A stretch of 64,000 bases of DNA from JAXMBN01 sp046349875 (GTDB lineage: Bacteria; Planctomycetota; Planctomycetia; Pirellulales; Pirellulaceae): positions 1 to 64,000 of the forward strand of contig JAXMBN010000017.1 in the NCBI GenBank assembly GCA_046349875.1. The letters are read 5' to 3'. The position numbers and the translations under genes are program-made. A model generated the notes under the pieces. It saw only the letters and a list, made by a program, of their open reading frames with translations. It did not search any database and was not told the DNA's origin. Within the stretch, counting starts at the first letter, position 1; each line of letters begins with the position of its first letter. Of this stretch, positions 1-10,400 are shown in pieces.

Positions 1-1
1 C

Positions 2-3000
2 GCTAGTGATCCTATCATGATCACTTCCATCTACGATGATTCGGCCAGGGGTGACTCCAATGGTGATGGCAGCGCAACCACCGCCAATCCTGGGCAATGG
101 GAGAGTCTTTACCTCGATGGTACCACAACTCTTCGTCATTTCGAAATCCGATATGCCGGTAATGCTGTCACACCGGGGCATACCTACGAACCCTATCGCG
201 TTCCTTCGATTCAGGTAAGAAACGGTGCCGCGGTAGCTGCTGACTTTCTTCGCGTGATAGGGGCCGAGAATGAAGGGGTCTTCGTGGCTGCAGGATCTCT
301 CCAGCTTTCCAACTCCGAGGTTATTCAATCGGGTCGCACGGCAATCGATGTGAATGGATCGGCAACTCTTTCTCATGCGCTGATTCAAGGAGCTCCATTG
401 GGAGTTCGCGTACGCGTCAACGCTAACGCCTCTGGAACCGATAATGCCTTCGTTGGATTGGCCAAATCAATCCAAAACGATCAGAACGTTTTAGATCGCG
501 CCAACTTCGAGAACAATTGGTGGGGGCACTTGGGTGGGCCTCACGATCCATCGTCCGCGGATGGGCAAACCAACCTCAATCCCGCCGGTGTTCCCGTCGG
601 AGACTGGGTGCGTTATGCGAATTGGAAAACAACACCGCCTGCAGGTATGACGTTTGGACCACTGGTCCAATCGATTCGATATGCAAAGGAAGCAGCAGCC
701 GAAGAGGTCCTTTACGTCGAGTTCGAACAGCCGATCCTTGCGACGAGCATCGATCTCAATGACTTTGGAATCAGTGGACCGGGCGATGCGACCTTTTTCA
801 ATATTCGACAAATCACATCGACGACTTTTCGACTTTCGCTGCGTGGGCCTTCCAATGGTTCGTCGAGTTATCTTCCATTGATCCCAGGCCAATACCAACT
901 CACGATTGGTCCAACGATTCTCTCGTTGTCCAATCAAGCCATGAGCGAAGCATTCGTGGGATCTTTCTCGATTGATGGGTCGGGACCGCGAGTGACTGCG
1001 AGTACTCCTGCGCCCCAATCGATTGTGTCGCAGAGTTTCAACTCGATCGATGTAACCTTTAATGAATCTATTGATCCACGCAAAATCGACCTCAATGGCG
1101 TGCGTCTTCTGAAGGTCAATGCGACGAACAGGACGATTTTAGCCACATCGATGTTAGCCGAGAATCGCGTTCGATTTCACTTTGATCCCCAAACGGAGAA
1201 CGGAAGCTACGAGTTCGTCATTGAGCCTTGGGCAGTATTCGATCGTCAAGGCAACGCAATGAATGCAGATGGAGACGGAATCAATGGCGAGCCCGGATCG
1301 CCCGAATTCGATGGATATCGGATGGTTTTCGGTCTTCAGCGGCAGTCGCTGAAAATCGTTTCGCAAGTGCCAGCCACAAGCACCAACGATGCTATCGAAA
1401 TGATTGAAGTAACCTTCAATCAACCGGTCGCCGCCAATTCCTTCTCGCCGTCCGATGTAACACTTGTTGGGCCCGTGGGGCAAGTTGAAATCGTCTCTGT
1501 GACAAGGATCAGCGATACGCGTTTCCGCATCGCGACGCAGCGAGCAACAGCCGATGGAAGTTATGAGCTTAGCATCGGGCCTGCGATTACCGACGTAGGA
1601 GGCGTTCCTATGGACCAAGATGGTGACGGAAATACGGGCGAGCTCGATGATCGGTATCGAAGCACAATTCTATTGGCGGGTGCAGGGCCTCAAGTTTTGA
1701 AGACAACGCCCCGTCAGCCCACGGCTGCACCCGTGTCGTTTGTCGACGTCGAATTTAGCGAGCCCATACAATTCGCCAGCATTACCCCGGTCGACATATT
1801 CATTCAGGGGCCGCAAGGAGCCATCGTTGTGACGGCCATCGAGTCGTTAAGTGCAACAACCGTTCGGGCAAGGTTCGCGCCGCAAAGCATCGAAGGTGTC
1901 TACATCGTTCGGATCGGCCCCAACATCTCCGATGCCGGCGGTTCATTGATGGATCAAGATCGCGATGGTCGATTGGGTGAATCGATCGATGATGTATACA
2001 GCGGAACCTTTTCGATCGATGCCACCGGGCCTCGCGTCGTTGCGGCGGCCCCTTCCGGAGGAACCAACACTCCATTCTCGACGATCGATCTGACCTTCAG
2101 TGAAGCGATCGATCCCACTTCGGTGACGTTGTCCGACATCGTATTAACGGGGCCCGATGGTTCCATCCAAGCAACACAAGTTGTGGTGATGGACAGCAAT
2201 AAGGTACGTGTGCATTTGCCATTGCAATCGAAGCGAGGCCTCTATTCATTGACGATCGGTCCCAACATCGTCGATCTCGTCGGCAATGCCATGGATAACA
2301 ATCAGAATGGAATTCTCGGAGAAGCCTCCGATGTCTATACCAATACGATTTCCCTTGCACTTCCCGACCTTGCCATCGAGTCCGTCACAGCTCCTTTGAC
2401 GGTGCTCAATGGAGCGACCTTTGAAGTTGCTTATACGATACGCAATATTCAATCGGGTACGGCTAATGCACCCTGGATCGATCGTGTTGTGTTCAGCTTC
2501 GATCGATTCTATGGGAATAATGATGACATCGTATTGGAATCGAGAAGTGTAACATCATCGCTTGATTCCAATGGGGCGTATACGAGAACGTTGTCTGCAA
2601 CCGCACCTTATGGCTTCACGGGTGAGGCAAGCCTTTTCTTCGTAACCGATGCAGGGGGAGTGCTTTCGGAATCGGATGAGCAGAACAATCGCATTGAGAA
2701 ACGGGTACAGATTCAGTTTCAAAAACCGCCAGCCGATTTGATCGTCGATGGGATCCATGCCTCAGGTCCGATCGGGCGTGGCGCAGCGTTGCCTCTGACC
2801 TATCGCGTTCGCAATGATGGAATCGCAGGCACGGCTCAGAATCAATGGAGTGATCAGGTTTATCTGAGTACCAACGCAACGCTCGATGGAAGCGATTGGT
2901 TGATTGGGACGGTATCCCATTTTGGAGCTCTCGAATCAGGCGCATCCTATAGCGTCTCTCCATCGTTGTTAATTCCGACTCAGATGCCGCTCGGGGACTA

Positions 3001-6000
3001 TTTCGTTCTCGTTCGCACGGACGCAGCCAATCAAGTCGACGAACCCAGCGCAGAAGACAACAACGTGATGGCTTCGACAACGGCCATTTCCGTCACTGCG
3101 GCTCCCTTGCCCGATTTGGTCCTAGCGAATCTCAGGCCAGATCCAAGTTCTTCGCTCGTTTCAGGTGAGTCGATCGTAATTCATTGGAATGGGCAAAACA
3201 GCGGGAATCTGAATGCAAGCGGATCGTGGACGGATCGCATCTATCTATCCAAGGACAATCTTCTGTCCAGTGAAGATTGGTTGCTCGGAGATGTGGAGCA
3301 GAATCGAACGCTTGCACCGAATCAAACCTACTCGGCGTCCTTGACGAAACATCTTCCAGAAGGAATCCAAGGTGAGTATTTCTTGATCGGCGTTTCGGAT
3401 GTCGCGAACACCATTGTCGAAGGGGATGGTGAACTGACCTCTCGATTTCCAAGCAACCCCTTCAACGTATCCCTGTTCCCCTACGCAGATCTCAAGGTTA
3501 CAGAAGTTTCGGCTCCACCCCTTGTGATCGGAGATCCCGTCGACTTACTAGTGACCTGGAAAGTGGACAATGTTGGCGCTGGCGCGGGACGAACTTCGAG
3601 TTGGACTGACCGAGTCGTATTGAGCAGCAATGCGACTCTCGGTGATGGTGATGATATCACCATTGGTCGGTTCGAGCACCAAGGTTTCATGCCAGCTTCC
3701 TCTCAGTACGAGCGATCAGAGATCATCGCGTTGCCACCAAGAATCAGTGGCCGGTTCACCCTTTTCGTGCAAACCGATGCGAACGACGAAGTCTTTGAAA
3801 TCAGTGGCCATCAGCCCAATGAGAAGGCTCTTTCGCACGTTGTCGATATCGCTCAGAAACCTTACGCCGACCTCGTTGTGGATTCGGTTTCCACAGCGGG
3901 GACTCCGGTGAGTGGTCAACCTCTATCGGTAAGTTGGACGGTTTCGAATCGAGGCATCGCTACAACCGACCAATCGACATGGACCGACTACCTCTATGTG
4001 TCACGAGATCCTACGGGCATAACAGGGATGCGACTGATCGGTTCAAGCACGCACGGCGGCTCACTTGGAGTCAATCAAAACTATAGTCGTACGACGGAAG
4101 TGGTTCTCCCGCGAGACTTAGATGGATTGCACTACCTATTTGTAAGAACGGGAGGTCCTTACGAATTCATCTATGCCGATGTTGGAAACCAGAATCGTTC
4201 AGCAGCGATCGATGTGCTGTTTGTGCCGCCACCGCCAGTTGACCTACGCGTGACCGGTGTGGAGCTCCAGGGTCTGACATCGACTCTCGATAGTTCTCGA
4301 GTGGAGATCACTTGGACAGTGCGAAACGATGGTCCCTACGCTACAGAAACAGGGTGGACGGACCGGATCGTACTGCAGAATGTGAGCAATCCGAGTGAAA
4401 CCTATGAAATGGGAAGTTTTTCTACAGCCAATCCTCTCGAAGCTGGTCGAACGCTGACGCGAACCGAACTGGTCACCTTGCCTCGTACGTCGGGTTTATT
4501 TCGTTTTGTTGTCGAGGCCGATTCGCAAGCCAAAGTCGTTGAGACGATCGAAACGAACAACTCGGCCCTATCCAATCAATTCTCGATTCAGCTTAGACCT
4601 CGTCCCGATCTGCGAGTCACCAACATCGCTGCCCCGTCGAGTATTACAGCGGGAACGATTATCGATGTCGCATTCACGGTGGTGAATAGTGGTACTGCGG
4701 ATACTCCATCAGGCGCAAGTCGTTGGACCGATCGTGTGTGGTTGAGTAGCTCTTCCAGTAGCACAAGCGGTGCCATTCTTCTTGGCGAACTTCCCAACCA
4801 ATCGGCACTAGGATTTCCGGGAACCGAAACAGGTCAGGCCAATCAATATCGGTCGAGTGGATCGTACTTGATTCCTCGAGCCATCTCGGGCAACTGGTTC
4901 GTTGTCGTTGAGACCGACGCCCTTGGTATTGTCGACGAGTTTCCTTCGGAAGGAAACAATCGCAATGCTTCGGCCATTGCCATCGATGCCAATCCAGTCC
5001 CACCACCCGATCTTGTTGCCCAGCATATCGCTGGACCTGGCGATGTGTTCGATGATTCTTCCATCACGGTCCGCTATCGCGTGGCCAACCTCGGAGCGGG
5101 GCCTACTGATCCTGGATCTTGGAGCGATCAATTTTGGTTGACGCTGGGCAAAGATGGACCCAAGCCTTTACGGGGAGACATCTTTTTAGGAAGTAGTACC
5201 CACAACGGTGTCTTGCAAATCGGTGAGCAATACGAGGGCACTGTGAACCTTCGCATTCCTAAGGGGATTACGGGGCAGTACTTTTTGATGGTGTATGCCG
5301 ATGGTGCCAATCGTGTTTATGAAACCGCTTTTGCAACCAACATCAATCCCGATGCGCCAAATGATCTCGAAGGTAGCAATTACCGAACCACGCCAATCAA
5401 CATTCTTCTTACTCCACCTGCAGATCTTCAGGTAACTCGCGTCACGGCCGACGCAAACGGAGTTGGCGATCAGTCGTTTACTGTTTCCTGGCAAGTAACC
5501 AACAACGGTACGGGGCCTACGGATCGCGATGTATGGGCCGACGCCGTGTATGTTTCTGACGACGATCGATTGGATGGTTCCGATCAATTGGTCTTCGCTG
5601 TGCCTCAACCGGGTCCCCTATCACCAGGTGAATCGTATGAGCACTCTGCCACCTTCACGCTTCCTCCGAGTGCTCGCGGAAAGCGTATTTTGGTCAAGAC
5701 GAATGTTGATCCATCCATCGCTGTAACGGACGAGGAAAAGTTTTTGAGTGAAGTGCGTGGTGTATTGCAGCGCATCGAGGCAGCAACGGGCAAGCCGATT
5801 GGGGACGTCAAAGTAACGGATCTCAAACAGTTTACACGCCGAGAATTGATCGACATTTTGGCGGGCCCCACCGATGTGATGCAAACGGTGTACGAAGGGC
5901 CGTACACGAATAACAACGTGGGTGTTGCCGTTACCAATATCGTGTCTGCCGATGCGGATCTCGCTGTCCAAAGTGTTACAGCATCTTCATCGAGTCTTTC

Positions 6001-7354
6001 CGGTGAAGCGATTACGGTTCAGTGGACGGTCAAAAACATTGGTCCGTTCGCAACGGCCAATGATACGACGAGCGTGGATCAGTACATCTATCTATCTAAA
6101 GATCCCGTATTCGATGAATCCCGCGCTATTTTTGCTAAGCGAGTTCCTCACGTTCTGGCACAACCTCTGACTCCAGGTGCTACGTATTCCCAATCGACCG
6201 ATGTGACCACTCCACCAGGCAGTAGTGGAAAATGGTATGCACATGTGTTCGTCAATGTTGCTCGTACTCAGTATGGTTTGTCGTTTGCACCGTGGTCGAA
6301 AAGTGAGTATCCATCATGGCCTGATTATTTCGCAGAGCGCCCCTGGGAAGGCACGGGAACCAAGACCAACAATAGCGGTTCATCAAGTGAAATTCAGATT
6401 ACCTATGCAGAAGCCGATCTGCGCGTGACGCAGCTTTCGGCATTGCCCGTTGATCCAAACAGCGGTTCGCTGCTTAATGTGACCATGACGGTAAGGAACG
6501 AGGGCAATCGGACAACACGAGTCGACCGATGGTCGGATCGTATCTATTTATCGTCGGATCGCGCCTTGGATTCGTACGATGTGTACTTGGGTGGTCAAGA
6601 ACGCGAGCAGACACTCGCCCCCGGTCAGTCTTACACATTCACCAAACAAGTTCGAGTCCCCGACAATATTGGTGGTCGCTACTACGTCATTGGCTTTGCC
6701 GATGGAGTGATGGGCCCGTGGATTCCGGGCTGGCATCCAAGGCCACTTTCCTATCCTATCAATGAAGGGCCGGCTCGCCTTTATGGTGGCGGCGAGGGAT
6801 CGGTCCAAGAGTTTTTCGATGAAGACGATAACCAAGCTTTCTTCGAGCTCAACGTTCAACTGATTCCTTCTCCGGATTTGGTGATCGACGCGGTCGAAGT
6901 TCCCGACCGAGTGGAGACGGGTCAGAAGTTCACGATTACTTACACCAGCAGTAATGATGGTGGCGCGGTTCCAAATAGCCAGGTTCCCTTTGAAGATCGA
7001 ATCTATCTATCACGCGATCGGTTATTGGATATTGCGAGCGATCATTACGTGGGATCAGTGGATCGTCGTGAAACGATGGCGGCGGGTGCGTCCAAGAACA
7101 TTACCGGCAGCTATTGGTTACCACGGGGACTCAGTGGAACCTATTATGTCATCGTTGTCACCGATGTCCCCCAAATCGCACGGCCTTTTGGGGAAGTCCT
7201 GGAGACAGAGGATGACAACAACCAACGCGCTAGTGCGACTCCTCTGCTGATCACGGTACCGCCTCCAACCGACCTGCAAGTTATCGACATTTCAATTCCA
7301 ACGTCGGCTACCGTTGGCGACATTGCGACAGCGACATGGACGGTTTCCAACTGA
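2..7354 (+). CDS. Giant protein, fragment 1: beta-helix, Ig-like and CARDB repeats (5' partial)
   Basis: The frame is open from base 2, so the gene begins upstream of the window; the first internal ATG is at 17. Residues to about 205 resemble a right-handed beta-helix end, with short repeated strands and the hallmark NNWWG followed by GGPHDPS. From about 660 to 2355 come five or so Ig-like repeats of the bacterial 'GPxV...TFSExI' kind; several end in an acidic segment like DQDGDG that may bind calcium. From 2358 on come CARDB (cell-adhesion-related) repeats, each opening with (A/P/T)DL.V and containing a W(S/T)D(R/x)(V/I)YLS strand. I count 13, the last one cut by the TGA at 7352-7354. CARDB and beta-helix modules are typical of extracellular adhesive proteins. 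Function beyond adhesion or surface scaffolding is unknown. Confidence 0.9.
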   Translation, partial: ASDPIMITSIYDDSARGDSNGDGSATTANPGQWESLYLDGTTTLRHFEIRYAGNAVTPGHTYEPYRVPSIQVRNGAAVAADFLRVIGAENEGVFVAAGSLQLSNSEVIQSGRTAIDVNGSATLSHALIQGAPLGVRVRVNANASGTDNAFVGLAKSIQNDQNVLDRANFENNWWGHLGGPHDPSSADGQTNLNPAGVPVGDWVRYANWKTTPPAGMTFGPLVQSIRYAKEAAAEEVLYVEFEQPILATSIDLNDFGISGPGDATFFNIRQITSTTFRLSLRGPSNGSSSYLPLIPGQYQLTIGPTILSLSNQAMSEAFVGSFSIDGSGPRVTASTPAPQSIVSQSFNSIDVTFNESIDPRKIDLNGVRLLKVNATNRTILATSMLAENRVRFHFDPQTENGSYEFVIEPWAVFDRQGNAMNADGDGINGEPGSPEFDGYRMVFGLQRQSLKIVSQVPATSTNDAIEMIEVTFNQPVAANSFSPSDVTLVGPVGQVEIVSVTRISDTRFRIATQRATADGSYELSIGPAITDVGGVPMDQDGDGNTGELDDRYRSTILLAGAGPQVLKTTPRQPTAAPVSFVDVEFSEPIQFASITPVDIFIQGPQGAIVVTAIESLSATTVRARFAPQSIEGVYIVRIGPNISDAGGSLMDQDRDGRLGESIDDVYSGTFSIDATGPRVVAAAPSGGTNTPFSTIDLTFSEAIDPTSVTLSDIVLTGPDGSIQATQVVVMDSNKVRVHLPLQSKRGLYSLTIGPNIVDLVGNAMDNNQNGILGEASDVYTNTISLALPDLAIESVTAPLTVLNGATFEVAYTIRNIQSGTANAPWIDRVVFSFDRFYGNNDDIVLESRSVTSSLDSNGAYTRTLSATAPYGFTGEASLFFVTDAGGVLSESDEQNNRIEKRVQIQFQKPPADLIVDGIHASGPIGRGAALPLTYRVRNDGIAGTAQNQWSDQVYLSTNATLDGSDWLIGTVSHFGALESGASYSVSPSLLIPTQMPLGDYFVLVRTDAANQVDEPSAEDNNVMASTTAISVTAAPLPDLVLANLRPDPSSSLVSGESIVIHWNGQNSGNLNASGSWTDRIYLSKDNLLSSEDWLLGDVEQNRTLAPNQTYSASLTKHLPEGIQGEYFLIGVSDVANTIVEGDGELTSRFPSNPFNVSLFPYADLKVTEVSAPPLVIGDPVDLLVTWKVDNVGAGAGRTSSWTDRVVLSSNATLGDGDDITIGRFEHQGFMPASSQYERSEIIALPPRISGRFTLFVQTDANDEVFEISGHQPNEKALSHVVDIAQKPYADLVVDSVSTAGTPVSGQPLSVSWTVSNRGIATTDQSTWTDYLYVSRDPTGITGMRLIGSSTHGGSLGVNQNYSRTTEVVLPRDLDGLHYLFVRTGGPYEFIYADVGNQNRSAAIDVLFVPPPPVDLRVTGVELQGLTSTLDSSRVEITWTVRNDGPYATETGWTDRIVLQNVSNPSETYEMGSFSTANPLEAGRTLTRTELVTLPRTSGLFRFVVEADSQAKVVETIETNNSALSNQFSIQLRPRPDLRVTNIAAPSSITAGTIIDVAFTVVNSGTADTPSGASRWTDRVWLSSSSSSTSGAILLGELPNQSALGFPGTETGQANQYRSSGSYLIPRAISGNWFVVVETDALGIVDEFPSEGNNRNASAIAIDANPVPPPDLVAQHIAGPGDVFDDSSITVRYRVANLGAGPTDPGSWSDQFWLTLGKDGPKPLRGDIFLGSSTHNGVLQIGEQYEGTVNLRIPKGITGQYFLMVYADGANRVYETAFATNINPDAPNDLEGSNYRTTPINILLTPPADLQVTRVTADANGVGDQSFTVSWQVTNNGTGPTDRDVWADAVYVSDDDRLDGSDQLVFAVPQPGPLSPGESYEHSATFTLPPSARGKRILVKTNVDPSIAVTDEEKFLSEVRGVLQRIEAATGKPIGDVKVTDLKQFTRRELIDILAGPTDVMQTVYEGPYTNNNVGVAVTNIVSADADLAVQSVTASSSSLSGEAITVQWTVKNIGPFATANDTTSVDQYIYLSKDPVFDESRAIFAKRVPHVLAQPLTPGATYSQSTDVTTPPGSSGKWYAHVFVNVARTQYGLSFAPWSKSEYPSWPDYFAERPWEGTGTKTNNSGSSSEIQITYAEADLRVTQLSALPVDPNSGSLLNVTMTVRNEGNRTTRVDRWSDRIYLSSDRALDSYDVYLGGQEREQTLAPGQSYTFTKQVRVPDNIGGRYYVIGFADGVMGPWIPGWHPRPLSYPINEGPARLYGGGEGSVQEFFDEDDNQAFFELNVQLIPSPDLVIDAVEVPDRVETGQKFTITYTSSNDGGAVPNSQVPFEDRIYLSRDRLLDIASDHYVGSVDRRETMAAGASKNITGSYWLPRGLSGTYYVIVVTDVPQIARPFGEVLETEDDNNQRASATPLLITVPPPTDLQVIDISIPTSATVGDIATATWTVSN

Positions 7355-7465
7355 GGCAATGTCGCTGCACGAGGAAGACTCGCGGATGCAGTCTACTTAT
7401 CAGCAGATGGAATATGGGATATCGGTGATCGTTTCCTTGGACGCTTAGATCCTGAGACAGGGAGA

Positions 7466-10400
7466 ATGCTCCAACCAGGTGAATCCTATACCGCTTCCTT
7501 ACAATTCGAAGTGCCCATCGTACTGCCAGGTAACTATCGAGTCCTCGTTCGGACGGACATTTTCGACGACATCTATGAAGCGGAGAACAATCGAAACAAT
7601 ACGAGTTTTTCGACGTCTACTTTGAACCTAACCGTACCTTCGCTCAGGTTTGATGTCCCATTCGATGATCAGCTTTCTGCGGGGACAACACGGCTCTATC
7701 AACTCGATACGCAGCCTGGACAAACGGTTCGTATCGATTTGAATAGCCTCCAAGACATCGGGGCGCACGAACTCTTTGTACGATTCGAAGACATTCCAAG
7801 CCCCTATCAATTCGATGCGCGGTACGAAGGTTATTTGCGAGCCGACCAATCGGTAATTCTCCCAGAGACACGCGGTGGTCGTTACTACATCATGGCCCGC
7901 GCTGGAGTTCGAACCGATCTCAAGGACGATGGTACCATTCCCAATCGCTCGGAATATCCCATCCAGCTTCAAGCAGCACGTTTACCGTTTGGAATAACGG
8001 ATGTTTCACCGGATGCCGGTGGCGATGATCGTTACGTGACCATGCGCATCCGCGGAGCTGAATTCCCCTCGCAAGCCGCGGTGCGATTGGTCCGACCAGG
8101 ATACGCAGAATTGGCACCCGTTAGTCTTAGACGAGTTGATGCCACGGAGTTGATCGCTGTATTCGATCTTCGCAACGCCCCTCACGGCCTCTACGATGTT
8201 CAAGTGATTCATCCGGATGGACGGATGGCGGTCGATCCTTATCGATTCCAAGTGGAAGCGGCCGATCCGTATGAAGTGAATGCGGGGGTGGGAGGCCCGA
8301 GTGTGGTGGGGTTGGGCGAAACGGGGAGCTATGGCATCGCTGTTCAGAATCTGGCCAACGTCGATACTCCCTACACCATCATCGAGTATGCAGTTCCCAA
8401 CATTCAAAATCGATCGGTGATCATTCCAGGGCCAGCCTTGGCAATGGCAACTGGAGTTCGAGGTGATGGTTCTTCGATTGCGCCCCTCTTCGACTCGATT
8501 TCAACCTTTGACTTTTCTTCGGTTGCTCCCGAATTGAACTTAGAGGGTGCTCTGACGGGACGAGCAGTCGCTATAGGATTGCCGGCGAAGCTAACGACCG
8601 AGCTTGGAATGGCGGTAACCGTCTACCCAGAACTCCGCGAGTTGCTCCGCGATGATCCCGAATTCCTCGACTCGCTCTCACCTCAGGAATTAGAAGATCT
8701 TTCCTTCGATTTCTATGTTGTGGCTGCAGCTACTCCGATGACAGCCGAACAGTATCGAGAGTATCAACTTTCAGAAGCAAGGCGGCTAAGAGAGAACATT
8801 CTGGCGGATGCAACGGCCCCTGTAGGCCTTCGCGGAATGGCAGGCGACGAAGCATCCTTTGGTACTTTGTATCTTCAAGCATTGACCGATCTCGGACTGT
8901 TGCGCCCCGAAGATGCTCCTCCTGAAGCAGATCTTCATTCCGACAATATCAACGCATTCTTCATCGCAGTTGGCGGATTGTTAGGAGGTGATGCTGGAGA
9001 CGGTATCCTCAAAGAAGCGGCCCAGAACTTTGGAACGGCGCAATCGACTCTTGGCGAACTCATTGAAAAGCTCAGAAAATACTATGGCCACACACCTGAT
9101 GTTTACGGTGGAGGTCTACCAACATTTGCTGAATACGATTTGCACCAAGCCAATCCGACATCGTTTGTCGCATTTCAATTGCGAGCTGGCTTTCCCGATC
9201 AAAGCTCGGGGCAATCGGCGGCTACGATTGCATTTAATACGAGCAATCTTGGCCAGTTTGCAAGTGATCAAGTAGTCGTGGATGGTCCCGACGGATTTGG
9301 CGATTTCAATTTGGTTCCGAAGGGTGTCCCACTTCCGTATAGCATCAGTGCCGTGATGGATCGAGCGGAGACATCACCAGCGCGCGAAATTCGAATCGTC
9401 ATGCCACTCGACGATACGCTCGACGAGCGAAGTTTCCAATTGTCAGACATCGAGATCGGCGGAACAAGGATCGCGATTCCGGATGGGCGTGCATCGTTTG
9501 TTGGCGAGTTCGATCTGTTTGCATCGAATGGATTTATCCTCCAAGTAACAGCTGGAGTCGATGCCGTGACTCGCAATGCGAGCTGGCTGTTGCGAGCCAT
9601 CGATCCTCGCGATGGGCTCCCACCGGTGGACCCGAACGTTGGTTTGCTCAAGCCAAGTGAAGTTGTGAAAGTGGGTTTCTGGGTGGAAGCGGAGACTGTT
9701 GCTGCTGCAGGAACCGGTGGAGACGTGAAGACCGGGGATACCATTGAAATGGTAGCAAGAGTCATCCTCGATGAGGGTGCTCCGGTCGACTCGCAAGTAT
9801 CCTTCGCGACCTTGGATGCCGTTGCTCCGACAACCGCCACGAATACCGTGGCGATGGGTGGTGATCGCTATCGAATTCAATGGTCCTCGCTCGACGATGT
9901 CGGAGGTTCGGGACCCAAGACCTATTCCTTGCTGGTGAGCGGCGATGGTGGAAATCGGTATCGCACCGTTTTGTATCACACGACCGAAACGGAATATACA
10001 TATCGAGCTCAACCGGGTGAAACGCCGGTATTTTTGGTGCGAGCCATCGATGCGGCTGGAAACATTGAAACAGCGCCCGCCGGCGCGCGAGTCCCGCGAT
10101 TGATTGCGCCAATCAACTTAGGCTCGCCGCCGGTGGTCTCGCTGACTCCCAGTGTTACCATGGTCCAAGCGAGTCCCGTTGCCTCCCAGGTATCTGAGCG
10201 ACTGTTTGCTGAATCGGCCTTGGGAGTCTTATCTCGAACCAGCCCGACGCAACCTAGCAAGTTTGCACGAGTGATTCGTCCCTATGCGGCCGAACGTTTC
10301 ACCAGGATTGTCGGAGAAAGTGGAGCTTCAATTGGTTCCTTGGCCATGGCGGCCACGCGCGATGGAAAGTGGCTCTATGCAGTTGGAGGTAAAGGAAGAA

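Noticed and set aside
7352..7354. Selenocysteine or other programmed recoding of the in-frame TGA
   Set aside because: No selenoprotein context: sister repeats have ordinary residues at this position, no stem-loop was evident right after the codon, and a single transition explains the stop.
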